DNA from: an uncultured Alsobacter sp.
GTDB taxonomy: Bacteria; Pseudomonadota; Alphaproteobacteria; Rhizobiales; Beijerinckiaceae
Reading direction: 5' to 3'
DNA length: 64,000 bases
Assembly (NCBI RefSeq): GCF_945952055.1
Contig: NZ_CAMFHB010000016.1
Location: forward strand, 52,360 to 116,359
The notes below the pieces were generated by a model. The model worked only from the letters and a program-made list of their open reading frames with translations. It did not search any database and had not been told where the DNA came from. A program made the translations under genes and the position numbers. Each line of letters opens with the position of its first letter. The first letter of the stretch is position 1. Shown here piece by piece: positions 1 to 7,752 of the stretch.

Positions 1-288
1 GCGGGCATGGCCGAGTTCAAGGCGATCCTGGCCCATGCCTATCGGGCGGGCGCCAGCGGCTACCTCGCCGGGCGCGCCATCTGGGCGAAGCCCTTCCAGC
101 AGTTTCCCGACTGGGACGAGATCCAGGCCGGCCTGCGGCGCGACAGCATTCCCTACATGAAGGACATCAACGCGCTCACGGACGCCAAGGCGACACCCTG
201 GTTCGCCCATCCGCGCTTCGGCGGCGCGGTCACGGTGCCCCATTCGGACGGCGATTTCCGCCACCACTACGCCGGGTTCGGAGGCTGA
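1..288 (+). CDS. C-terminal part of a LacD/tagatose-bisphosphate-aldolase-like class I aldolase, cut by the window edge
   Basis: The reading frame is open from the first base, so only the last 95 residues are visible. They contain the segment AGASGYLAGRAIW, which resembles the late-barrel phosphate-binding strand of the LacD/YihT aldolase family, followed by an amphipathic C-terminal helix region. Family members cleave ketose (bis)phosphates, and YihT-type members cleave 6-deoxy-6-sulfofructose 1-phosphate. The catalytic lysine would lie upstream and cannot be checked. The stop is one base before the ATG of the next gene, so the two are almost certainly co-transcribed and probably share a pathway. 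A DUF2090-type protein, which has the same fold, is an alternative. Substrate is inferred only from context. Confidence 0.7.
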   Translation, partial: AGMAEFKAILAHAYRAGASGYLAGRAIWAKPFQQFPDWDEIQAGLRRDSIPYMKDINALTDAKATPWFAHPRFGGAVTVPHSDGDFRHHYAGFGG

Positions 289-289
289 C

Positions 290-1696
290 ATGGCCCCTCG
301 CATCGGCGTCCTGCCGCTCGCCCGGCCGACTTTCGACGTCCCCTACGCCCAGGAGATGGCGGCCGCGGCCTTCGCGGCCCTCGACAAGGCCGGGATCGTG
401 ACCGTCGGCGGCCGGGACCTCCTGTTCGATGCCGACGCGACCACGGCGGCCCTCGCGGCGCTGGCGGGCGAGGCGCTCGACCTCGTCCTGGTGATGCAGG
501 TGACCTTCACCGACGCCACCATGACGGTGAAGATCGCCGAGACGGTGTCCGCTCCCCTCGGCATCTGGGCCTTCCCGGAGCCGCGCATCGGCGGCCGGCT
601 GCGCCTCAATGCCTTCTGCGGCCTGAACCTGGCGATGCACGCGCTCGGCCGGGCCGGCCGCAAGGCGGCGTGGCTCTATGCGGCGCCGGACGCACCCGAG
701 GCCGCGGCGGACGTCGGGGCCATGGCGCAGGGCGGGCAGGGCGTCGTCGCGTCCGCCGAGCCCGTCGGCCACACGGCCGGCGCGGGCGCGGCGGCCCAGG
801 CCGAGGCGGCGCTGGCGGCGCTGCGCGGCACGACGATCGGCCTCGTCGGCGAGCATCCCGCGGGCTTCGACACCTGCCGCTACGATCCGGCGGCGTTGAA
901 GCAGCTTGTCGGGATGTCGGTCCAACCGATTCCGCTGACTCGCGTTTTCGACGGTGCAAGGGCGGTAGCGCAGCCTGAGGTTGAAAGTGCCCGGGCTGCG
1001 GCGGACGCCGCGATCTCGGGCCTCGAGGGCGTCGACCAGCCGCAGCTCGAGCGGTCGCTGCGCGTGTTCCGGGCGCTCGAGGGCATCGTCGGCGAAGGCA
1101 AGCTGAAGGGCCTCGCCGTCCGCTGCTGGCCCGAGATGTTCACCGACTATGGCTGCGCCGCCTGCGGCCCGATGGGCATGATGACAGGGGCTGGGGTCCC
1201 CTGCGCCTGCGAGGCCGACGTCTACGGCGCGGTCACCTCGCTGCTGCTGCAGAACCTCGCCGGCGCGCCGTCCTGGCTGGTCGACATCGTCGACATGGAC
1301 GCGGCGTCCAACACCGGGGTGTTCTGGCATTGCGGCTCCGCCCCGATCGGCATGGCGGACTCCGCCACGCCGCCGCGGGCCCAGATCCACACGAACCGCA
1401 AGATGCCGCTGCTGGCCGAGTTCACGCTGAAGCCCGGCCGGTTCACGGCCTGCCGGATCAGCCAGGCGAAGAACGACACCAAGCTGGTGATCGCCGGCGG
1501 CGAGGTCCTCGCCGCGCCCATGAGCTTCACCGGAACCTCCGGCGTGGTGCGCTTCGACCGGCCCGCCGGCGAGGTCGCCGCCGCCCTGATGGGCCAGCAA
1601 CTCGAGCACCACGTCGCCATGGCCTATGGCGACCACCGCGAAGCCCTGCGGGCGGTCGGCGAGAAGCTCGCGATCCCCGTCGTCGAAATCGCCTGA
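290..1696 (+). CDS. L-fucose/L-arabinose isomerase-family protein (COG2407-like)
   Basis: The 468-residue product resembles the L-fucose/L-arabinose isomerase fold. Recognisable segments are LNAFCGLNLAMHAL in the N-terminal half, CEADVYGAV around E308, a VDIVDMD segment around D332-D335, and EHHVAMAYGD around H440. The Glu, Asp and His of these segments are the expected divalent-metal ligands. The family interconverts aldoses and ketoses, and some COG2407 members (SqvD) isomerise sulfoquinovose to sulfofructose. The gene starts one base after the upstream aldolase stop and is followed 23 bp later by the GH31 gene, so the three form one operon. Family assignment is fairly firm; substrate is not. 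Confidence 0.75.
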   Translation: MAPRIGVLPLARPTFDVPYAQEMAAAAFAALDKAGIVTVGGRDLLFDADATTAALAALAGEALDLVLVMQVTFTDATMTVKIAETVSAPLGIWAFPEPRIGGRLRLNAFCGLNLAMHALGRAGRKAAWLYAAPDAPEAAADVGAMAQGGQGVVASAEPVGHTAGAGAAAQAEAALAALRGTTIGLVGEHPAGFDTCRYDPAALKQLVGMSVQPIPLTRVFDGARAVAQPEVESARAAADAAISGLEGVDQPQLERSLRVFRALEGIVGEGKLKGLAVRCWPEMFTDYGCAACGPMGMMTGAGVPCACEADVYGAVTSLLLQNLAGAPSWLVDIVDMDAASNTGVFWHCGSAPIGMADSATPPRAQIHTNRKMPLLAEFTLKPGRFTACRISQAKNDTKLVIAGGEVLAAPMSFTGTSGVVRFDRPAGEVAAALMGQQLEHHVAMAYGDHREALRAVGEKLAIPVVEIA

Positions 1697-1719
1697 CGCC
1701 CGCGCCCGGAGACCACGCC

Positions 1720-3816
1720 TTGAGCATCCTGCCGCTTCCCGAGGAGCCCTTCTGGTCGCGCCTGCCGGCCCTCTCCGCCGCCGGCGGCGCCACCCGGGCG
1801 GGCGACGGAACATTCGTCCTGCCGACCGATGCGGGCGACCTGCTGATCGACGCGCTCGCCGACGGCGTCCGCCTGCGGATCGGCACGCAGGGGCCCGCCT
1901 ATCCGATCCTGGTGGGCGAACCCCGGATCGAGCCGGCCACGATCGACGCCAATGTCGACCGGACCGTCATCGCCTGGGGCGCTTTCCGCCTGACGCTGGG
2001 CTATGCCCCGCTCACGGTGCGGCTGGAGAAGAACGGGCGCCTGGTCCAGCAGTCCGCCACCGACGGGCATTTCGTCCGTGAGCATCGGCTTCCGCCCTTC
2101 GCACGGCGTCCCGAGGGCGGCTGGTTCGCGGCCCTCGACCTGGCGGCCGGCGAGCCGGTCTACGGCCTCGGCGAGAAGTGGGGCCGGCTGGACAAGCGCG
2201 GGCAGCTCGTCCGATCCCTTGTGTTCGACGCCCTCGGCGTCAATGGCGAGCGCGCCTACAAGAACGCCCCGTTCGCCTGGTCGCCGGGCGCCGTCGGCCG
2301 TTCGGGCTGGGGTGTCTTCACCCACACGCCCGCCACGGTGACGCACGCCGTTGGGTTCGATTTGTGGTCCCAGCGTTCCTACGCCATCGTCGTCGAGGAC
2401 CCCGGTCTCGACCTCTTCATCATGGCCGGCGGCGACGGAGCCGAGATCCTGCGGGCCTACACCGGCCTGACGGGACGCGCTCCGCTGCCGCCCTATTGGT
2501 CGCTCGGGACCATTCTCTCCAAGGCCTACTACCGCACGGCCGACGAGATCCTGGAGGCCGCCCGCGAGGTGCGTCGCCGCGGCGTGCCGTGCGACACCAT
2601 CACCTTCGACGGGCGCGCGTGGCAGGACACCGACACGCGCTTCCACTTCTTCTTCGACCCGAAGCGCTACCCCGATCCCAGGCCCGTCTTCGCCGAGCTC
2701 AAGGCGCTCGGCTTCAAGATCTGCATCTGGGAGTATCCGCTCGTCTCCGTGGACGGGCCGTACTTCGCCGATTTCGCCGCCAAGGGATGGCTTCTCAAGG
2801 ACCGGCGCACGGGCGAGCCGTTCCGCTACGCCTTCGATCCGGAGCCCTTCGGCAAGGTGCTCACGCAGCTCCCGGACTCTGGCATTCTCGATTTCACCCA
2901 TCCGGACGCCTACGCCTGGTGGTGCGACGCGCACCGCGAGCTCTTCGCGCTCGGTGTCGACATGGTGAAGTCGGACTTCGGCGAGCAGGTAGAGCCCGAT
3001 TGCGTCGCCCACAACGGCGACACCGGCGACCGCCTGCACAACGTCTATCCGCTGCTCTACAACAAGTGCGTCCACGAGGCGGCCGAGGCCTACGCCTCGC
3101 CGGACGGCGCGTTCCTGTTCGGCCGCGCGGGCTGGGCCGGCAGCCAGCGCTATCCCGTGCAATGGGGCGGCGATCCGCAGGCCGACTGGGAGGGGCTGGC
3201 GGCGTCCATCCGCGGCGGTCTGTCCTGGGGCCTGTCCGGCGGGCCGTTCCACGCCAGCGACATCGGTGGCTTCTACAAGGACCGCCGTGACCCGGAACTC
3301 TATGTCCGGTGGACGCAGGCGGCCCTGTTCATCTCCCACTTCCGCTTCCACGGCATCGGCGAGCGCGAGCCCTGGGCCTACGGGCCTGAGGCGGAAGCGG
3401 CGATCCGGCAGGCGCTGGACCTGCGCTACCGCCTGCTGCCCTATCTCTGGCAGGCCGTCGAGGAGGCGTCGCGCTGCGGTCTTCCCGTCCAGCGCGCCAT
3501 GGTCCTGGCTTTCCCGGACGATCCGGCGGCCCGCGGCTTCGACGAGCAGTGGATGTGCGGACCGGACCTTCTGGTCGCGGCCTGCCCGCGCCCCGGCGGC
3601 GAGGTGGAGGTCTACCTGCCCCACGGCCGCTGGCGACGGTTCCCGACGGGCGGCGAGGCGATCGAGGGCGGGCGCGTGCTCAGGCTCACGCTGGCGCTCG
3701 ACGAGATCGCCGTCTTCGCCCGGGAGGGCGCGCGGATCCCGATGGGGCCCGCGACGACGCATTCCACGGCAACGACCGGCGGCAGGCCGGTCGTGGAGAC
3801 TTATTGGGAAGGCTGA
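1720..3816 (+). CDS. Glycoside hydrolase family 31 protein, YicI (alpha-xylosidase)-like
   Basis: The predicted product has 698 residues from a TTG start, chosen because GGAGA lies just upstream and the N-terminus then resembles a normal GH31 beta-sandwich. The catalytic barrel carries the nucleophile motif KSDFGE (D419) and the acid/base motif WGGD (D485), and the C-terminal half matches YicI alpha-xylosidase closely (SDIGGF, RFHG, ARxG-type turns). It lacks a signal peptide, so it acts in the cytoplasm on an imported glycoside. Because of its neighbours I compared it with sulfoquinovosidase YihQ: YihQ has MADFGE and an Arg-x-x-Trp sulfonate clamp, neither of which is obvious here. Substrate is therefore open. 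Confidence 0.88.
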   Translation: MSILPLPEEPFWSRLPALSAAGGATRAGDGTFVLPTDAGDLLIDALADGVRLRIGTQGPAYPILVGEPRIEPATIDANVDRTVIAWGAFRLTLGYAPLTVRLEKNGRLVQQSATDGHFVREHRLPPFARRPEGGWFAALDLAAGEPVYGLGEKWGRLDKRGQLVRSLVFDALGVNGERAYKNAPFAWSPGAVGRSGWGVFTHTPATVTHAVGFDLWSQRSYAIVVEDPGLDLFIMAGGDGAEILRAYTGLTGRAPLPPYWSLGTILSKAYYRTADEILEAAREVRRRGVPCDTITFDGRAWQDTDTRFHFFFDPKRYPDPRPVFAELKALGFKICIWEYPLVSVDGPYFADFAAKGWLLKDRRTGEPFRYAFDPEPFGKVLTQLPDSGILDFTHPDAYAWWCDAHRELFALGVDMVKSDFGEQVEPDCVAHNGDTGDRLHNVYPLLYNKCVHEAAEAYASPDGAFLFGRAGWAGSQRYPVQWGGDPQADWEGLAASIRGGLSWGLSGGPFHASDIGGFYKDRRDPELYVRWTQAALFISHFRFHGIGEREPWAYGPEAEAAIRQALDLRYRLLPYLWQAVEEASRCGLPVQRAMVLAFPDDPAARGFDEQWMCGPDLLVAACPRPGGEVEVYLPHGRWRRFPTGGEAIEGGRVLRLTLALDEIAVFAREGARIPMGPATTHSTATTGGRPVVETYWEG

Positions 3817-3844
3817 GGCGAGAGCGCAGCATCCCTGTGAGCGC

Positions 3845-4822
3845 CTATTCGCCTTTCACGCCGGCCTTGGCCACGGCCTCGCCCCAGCGGGCCACTTCAC
3901 CCTTGAGATAGGCACCGAGTGCCTCGGGGCTGCGCTGGTCGGCCGGGAACAGCAGGGTGCCGAGATCCGAGAAGCGCTTCTGGATCGTGGCGTCGGCCAG
4001 CGCCGTCTGCAGCGCTCCGTGCAGCTTGGTGACCACGGGGGCTGGGGTGCCCGCCGGCGCGTAGAGGCCGTGCCACACCGTCACCTCGAACCCGGGGATG
4101 CCGGCCTCGACCACCGTGGGCAGGTTCGGCAACTGCTCGATGCGCTTGTTCGAGGTCACGGCATAGGCCTTCACCTTGCCACCCGTGACCTGCGGGATGG
4201 CGTTGGTCGTCTGGTCGCACAGCACGTCGACCTGGCCGCCGACGAGGTCGTTCATGGCAGGGCCCGTGCCCTTGTAGGGCACGTAGGTGACCTGGATTCC
4301 GAGGGCCTGGGTGAGCATGAGGCCGCACAGGTGCGAGCCCGAGCCGACGCCGGCATGGGCCACGTTGACCGACGGTCCGTCCTTCTTGAGCTTGGCGAAC
4401 AGTTCGGCCGCGGTGTTGGGCTCGAAGCCGTTCTTGGCTGCCAGCACGAACGGGCCGTAGTTGACGAGGCCGAGCGGCTGGAAGGCGGTGTTCGTGTCGT
4501 AGCCGAGCTTGGGGTAGAGCGACGCGCCCGCGGCGAGGGCCACGTGGTGGATCAGCAGCGTGTACCCGTCGGCCGGCGCCTTGGCGACGCGGCCAGCCGC
4601 GGTCGTCCCGCCGGCGCCCGCCACGTTCTCGATGACGACCTGCTGCCCGAGCGTCGCCGACATCGACTGGCCCAGAAGGCGCGCGATGACGTCGGACGGC
4701 CCGCCGGCGGCGAACGGCACGACCAGCGTGATCGGCTTGTCGGGATAGGTCTGCGCCTGCGCGGACGTGGCCGCGGCGGTGGCTATGACGAGGGCGGCCG
4801 CAAGACGGCGAAGTGAAAACAT
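3845..4822 (-). CDS. Bug/TctC-family substrate-binding protein of a tripartite tricarboxylate transporter
   Basis: This is a 325-residue periplasmic binding protein with a Sec signal peptide ending near AQAQ, then the typical YPDKPITLVVPFAAGG start and the VVIENVAGAGG and ADGYTLL segments of the Bug family. Such proteins deliver carboxylates to TctA/TctB membrane subunits, which are not in the window. It lies downstream of the GntR gene on the same strand, separated by a palindromic repeat, and faces the sulfolactate genes. In described sulfolactate degraders the uptake system (SlcHFG) is of this transporter type, so a sulfonate-capturing role is a reasonable inference. The genes for its membrane partners must be elsewhere, or it shares those of another system. 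Confidence 0.85.
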   Translation of the reverse strand: MFSLRRLAAALVIATAAATSAQAQTYPDKPITLVVPFAAGGPSDVIARLLGQSMSATLGQQVVIENVAGAGGTTAAGRVAKAPADGYTLLIHHVALAAGASLYPKLGYDTNTAFQPLGLVNYGPFVLAAKNGFEPNTAAELFAKLKKDGPSVNVAHAGVGSGSHLCGLMLTQALGIQVTYVPYKGTGPAMNDLVGGQVDVLCDQTTNAIPQVTGGKVKAYAVTSNKRIEQLPNLPTVVEAGIPGFEVTVWHGLYAPAGTPAPVVTKLHGALQTALADATIQKRFSDLGTLLFPADQRSPEALGAYLKGEVARWGEAVAKAGVKGE

Positions 4823-4967
4823 GAAGGTCCTCCCGGTGAAGCTCCTTGGCGGAGCATTGTTGGGAGAAATCTAGGGCAGGGGAGACGGAGCGCAAGCAAC
4901 CGCCGTGCGTCCTCCTGCACGGCCGCGGCGCAGCCTGCCCGGAGCTTGTGAATCGCCCCCCCCATCT

Positions 4968-5083
4968 CCCTCATCCTGAGCCGGCCGCAAAGCGGCCGAG
5001 TCGAAGGACGCAGAGTGACCGCAGCGGCCCTTTTGTGCGTCCTTCGACTCACGGCCCTGCGGGCCGTGGCTCAGGATGAGGGG
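4968..5083. repeat. Palindromic repeat family B, copy 1
   Basis: The element has a left arm starting CCTCATCCTGAGCCGGCCGC and a right arm that is its near-reverse complement ending CTCAGGATGAGGGG, around a short divergent centre. The core word is GTCGAAGGACGCA. It accounts for the middle of the 345-bp gene-free stretch 4823-5167 between the GntR gene and the binding-protein gene; I see nothing else in that stretch. Confidence 0.85.
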
Positions 5084-5167
5084 CGTGGGGGCGGTTTGGA
5101 GAAAGACTCGCCAGCTCCGGGCAGGCCGCTCAGCGGCCCTGCCGAAGCACGCGGCACCGTTTCGTCG

Positions 5168-5911
5168 TCACTTCAGGTCGGACACGTAGTGGTGCGCGTC
5201 CGTGAGGCAGCGGCTGACGCGCCATTCGGCGGTGGTGCCGTCGAGCGAGATCGCGCGTCGGTCGATTAGCAGGGCCGGGTGCCCGGCGGCGACGCCGAGC
5301 GCCGTGGCGTCGGAGGCCGTCAGCGCGATGGCCTTCAGCTTTTCCTGTGCATGCGCAACCGTCACGCCGTAGCGCGTCGCATAGAGGGAATAGAGGTTGT
5401 TGGGGATCTCGCCGTCGCCAAGGCCCGGAAAGACGGTCTCGGCCAGCGTCACCGTTTCCACGATGACCGGCCGGTCGCCCAGCGATCGCACCCGCTCGAT
5501 CCGCAGCACCGGGCTTCCGACGGGCTGCCCGAGCACGCCGGCTTCCGCATAGGTCGCCGCGCCGCGCTCGGTCGACAGGATGCGGCTGGCGGGGAACCCG
5601 CTCTCGCCCTTGTCCGGCACGATCTTGAAGAACTGGAACAGGATCCGGGCCTCGTCATGCTCGGCGACGAAGGTGCCGCGACCCTGGCGGCGCACCACGA
5701 GGTTCTCGTTCGCCAGCGCATCGAGCGCCTTGCGCACCGTGCCCTGGCTTACCCCGACTTCGGCCGCGAGTTCCATCTCGCTCGGCAACGCCTGCCCCGG
5801 CGTCCAGCGCCCGTCGACGAGCCGCTGCACGAAGTCGTCCCGCACTTGCTGGTACAGCGGGCGGAAACCGAGTTTCGGCGGCGGGGTTGCGGTGGACGGG
5901 GGGCTGCTCAT
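5168..5911 (-). CDS. GntR-family transcriptional regulator with HutC-type UTRA ligand domain
   Basis: The 247-residue product has an N-terminal winged helix (about residues 17-85) with the family signature LPSEMELAAEVGVSQGTVRKALDAL, and a C-terminal UTRA sensor domain (about 95-240) ending in the usual RDYRAISLDGTTAEWR-like strand pair. HutC-type regulators are mostly repressors released by a pathway intermediate. The gene diverges from suyA across a 153-bp spacer with an imperfect CTTNTAT-N3-ATANAAG palindrome, so it most likely controls the sulfolactate genes and itself. The ligand could be sulfolactate or a related C3 acid; that is inference. Confidence 0.88.
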   Translation of the reverse strand: MSSPPSTATPPPKLGFRPLYQQVRDDFVQRLVDGRWTPGQALPSEMELAAEVGVSQGTVRKALDALANENLVVRRQGRGTFVAEHDEARILFQFFKIVPDKGESGFPASRILSTERGAATYAEAGVLGQPVGSPVLRIERVRSLGDRPVIVETVTLAETVFPGLGDGEIPNNLYSLYATRYGVTVAHAQEKLKAIALTASDATALGVAAGHPALLIDRRAISLDGTTAEWRVSRCLTDAHHYVSDLK

Positions 5912-5930
5912 CGTTGACAGGATAGTCCAT

Positions 5931-5947
5931 CTTATATCTTATACAAG
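5931..5947. promoter_or_regulatory. Putative GntR operator in the regulator-suyA divergent spacer
   Basis: A 17-bp imperfect palindrome, CTTaTATcttATAcAAG, sits 20 bp from the regulator start and lies in the most AT-rich part of the spacer. A TTGACA box at 5914-5919 lies to its left and could serve as the -35 of a suyA promoter whose -10 would fall inside the palindrome. Position, symmetry and AT content are what a HutC-type operator looks like; binding is not shown. Confidence 0.5.
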
Positions 5948-6064
5948 ACCGACGAGATCTCCTCGTCATCCCTTTTCCAGCGCTGCGCGACCTTCCGGCT
6001 CGGCCGGCCGCGTGGCTTCCGCCGGCCACCGGCCGGTCTCTCCGCGCGCGAAGGATGGTCCGCG

Positions 6065-6352
6065 ATGAGCATTCCGCACTGCCTCGTCCACAGCCCGAAG
6101 GATACGGTCGGGGTGGTCGTGGTCGAAGGCCTGAAGGCCGGCACCAACATGCTGTGCCTGATCACCGAGACCGACACCACCTTCAACCTCAAGGCCAAGG
6201 CGGACATCCCGATCGGTCACAAGGTTGCGCTCAAGGACATCAAGTCCGGCGACACGATCATCAAGTACGGCGAGGACATCGGCTCGGCCAAGGCCGCCGT
6301 GAAGAAGGGCGAGCACCTGCACGTGCACAACGCCAAGACGAAGCGCTGGTGA
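6065..6352 (+). CDS. suyA: (2R)-3-sulfolactate sulfo-lyase subunit alpha (SAF/UxaA N-terminal domain)
   Basis: This 95-residue protein is a single SAF domain, the same fold as the N-terminal domain of altronate dehydratase UxaA: a [12 protein letters not shown] start, a D-I-P-x-G-H-K-V-A-L strand turn and a final H-L-H-V-H-N strand. In SuyAB this domain is a separate small subunit that works with SuyB to eliminate sulfite from (R)-sulfolactate, giving pyruvate. It is followed after 11 bp by the large subunit. The SuyA rather than altronate or galactarate call rests on the split gene structure, on slcC and comC downstream, and on the adjacent anion exporter. Confidence 0.85.
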   Translation: MSIPHCLVHSPKDTVGVVVVEGLKAGTNMLCLITETDTTFNLKAKADIPIGHKVALKDIKSGDTIIKYGEDIGSAKAAVKKGEHLHVHNAKTKRW

Positions 6353-6363
6353 GGGAGGCCGAC

Positions 6364-7698
6364 ATGGCAAAGTCCGCGAAGAAGGCCGCTCCGGCCAAGG
6401 CCGCCCCCGTGAAGGCCGCTGCGAAGTCCGTGAACGCGAAGGCGGCCAAGGCAGGCGCCGTGAAGGCCGCGCCCGCCAAGGCTCCTGCCGCGAAGCCGGC
6501 CAAGGCCGGCAAGAGCGCCTCGGCGTCCGCCGCCCCCCTCAAGGTCTGGGGCTGGCGCCGCGAGAACGGCCGCGTCGGCGTGCGCAACCACGTCGTCATC
6601 CTGCCGCTCGACGACCTGTCGAACGCCGCCTGCGAGGCGGTCGCCAACACCATCAAGGGCACGATGGCCCTGCCGCACGCCTACGGGCGCCTGCAGTTCG
6701 GCGCGGACCTCGACCTTCACTTCCGCACGCTGATCGGCACGGGCTCGAACCCGAACGTGGCTGCGGTGGTGGTGATCGGCATCGAGGACGGCTGGACCAG
6801 CCGCGTGGTCGAGGGCATCGCCAAGACCGGCAAGCCGGTCGTGGGCTTCGGCATCGAGGGCCACGGCGACATCGCCATCATCGCCAAGGCCTCCTACGAG
6901 GCCAAGAAGATGGTGCAGTGGGCCTCCGAGCTGCCCCGCGAGCAGGTCGACATCTCCGAACTGTGGGTCTCCACGAAGTGCGGCGAGTCGGACACGACCA
7001 CCGGCCTGTCGTCCTGCCCCACCGTCGGCAACATGTACGACAAGCTGCTGCCCCGCGGCATCTACGGCGTGTTCGGCGAGACGTCGGAGATCACCGGCGC
7101 CGAGCACCTGTGCAAGGCACGGGCGGCGACGCCCGAGGTCGGCGAGCGCTGGTACAAGATGTGGAAGGCCTACCAGGAAGACGTCATCGAGGCCCACAAG
7201 ACCGATGACCTCTCCGACAGCCAGCCCACCAAGGGCAACATCGCCGGCGGCCTGACCACCATCGAGGAGAAGGCCCTCGGCAACCTCGAGAAGATCGGCC
7301 GGACGTCGAAGTTCATCGACATCCTGGAGCCGGCCGAGACGCCGAAGTCGGGCCCGGGCCTCTACTACATGGACACGTCCTCGGCCGCGGCCGAATGCGT
7401 GACCCTGATGGCGGCCGGCGGCTACGTCATCCACACCTTCCCCACGGGGCAGGGCAACGTCATCGGCAACCCGATCGTCCCGGTGATCAAGATCTCGGGC
7501 AATCCGAAGACGATCCGCACGATGGGCGAACACATCGACGTGGACGTTTCCGGCATTCTGCGCCGCGAGATGACGATCTCCCAGGCTGGCGACGCGTTGA
7601 TCGACATGATCGCGCGTACGGCGAATGGCCGTCTCACGGCGGCGGAGGCCCTGGGCCACCGCGAATTCGTGATGACCAAGCTCTATCGCAGCGCCTGA
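6364..7698 (+). CDS. suyB: (2R)-3-sulfolactate sulfo-lyase subunit beta with an unusual Lys/Ala-rich N-terminal extension
   Basis: The start at 6364 follows a strong GAGGGAGG site and gives 444 residues. Residues from about 59 on match the UxaA/GarD/SuyB catalytic domain, including [26 protein letters not shown] with the conserved iron-ligand Cys region, and [22 protein letters not shown]. SuyB with SuyA cleaves the C-S bond of (R)-3-sulfolactate to pyruvate and sulfite. Residues 1 to about 58 are an added low-complexity tail of repeated A-K, K-A-A-P and A-P-A-K units, like histone-H1-type bacterial tails; I know of no such tail in typical SuyB, which is near 390 residues. A downstream start near the [10 protein letters not shown] segment would remove it, but I see no good ribosome site there. 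Confidence 0.85.
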   Translation: MAKSAKKAAPAKAAPVKAAAKSVNAKAAKAGAVKAAPAKAPAAKPAKAGKSASASAAPLKVWGWRRENGRVGVRNHVVILPLDDLSNAACEAVANTIKGTMALPHAYGRLQFGADLDLHFRTLIGTGSNPNVAAVVVIGIEDGWTSRVVEGIAKTGKPVVGFGIEGHGDIAIIAKASYEAKKMVQWASELPREQVDISELWVSTKCGESDTTTGLSSCPTVGNMYDKLLPRGIYGVFGETSEITGAEHLCKARAATPEVGERWYKMWKAYQEDVIEAHKTDDLSDSQPTKGNIAGGLTTIEEKALGNLEKIGRTSKFIDILEPAETPKSGPGLYYMDTSSAAAECVTLMAAGGYVIHTFPTGQGNVIGNPIVPVIKISGNPKTIRTMGEHIDVDVSGILRREMTISQAGDALIDMIARTANGRLTAAEALGHREFVMTKLYRSA

Positions 7699-7707
7699 TC
7701 TCCCGAG

Positions 7708-7728
7708 GGCCGCGTCTTTGGCGCGGCC
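7708..7728 (+). terminator. Hairpin in the suyB-exporter spacer
   Basis: A perfect 7-bp stem GGCCGCG/CGCGGCC with a 7-nt loop lies 10 bp after suyB and is followed by a T/C-rich run rather than a true T tract. It may attenuate transcription or protect the suyAB message; genes downstream are close enough that read-through is expected. Confidence 0.45.
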
Positions 7729-7752
7729 TTCGTCCTCGAAGGAGCATCCCCC

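Noticed and set aside
1624..3762. Long reading frames antisense to real genes, for example 712 codons opposite the GH31 gene, 881 codons opposite suyA-exporter, 933 codons opposite xdhAB and 737 opposite iolD.
   Set aside because: All have extreme Arg, Gly, Ala or His composition, no domain pattern and mirror the codons of real genes on the other strand; typical high-GC shadow frames.
1720..3816. Firm call of the GH31 enzyme as sulfoquinovosidase (YihQ).
   Set aside because: The nucleophile context KSDFGE and the C-terminal half match YicI, and the YihQ sulfonate-binding Arg/Trp are not at the equivalent place. Kept as a question only.
6065..7698. Altronate or galactarate dehydratase (UxaA/GarD) assignment for the two-gene enzyme.
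   Set aside because: The fold is shared, but the SAF domain is a separate subunit and the neighbours are slcC, comC and an anion exporter, not hexuronate genes. Sulfolactate sulfo-lyase is the better fit.
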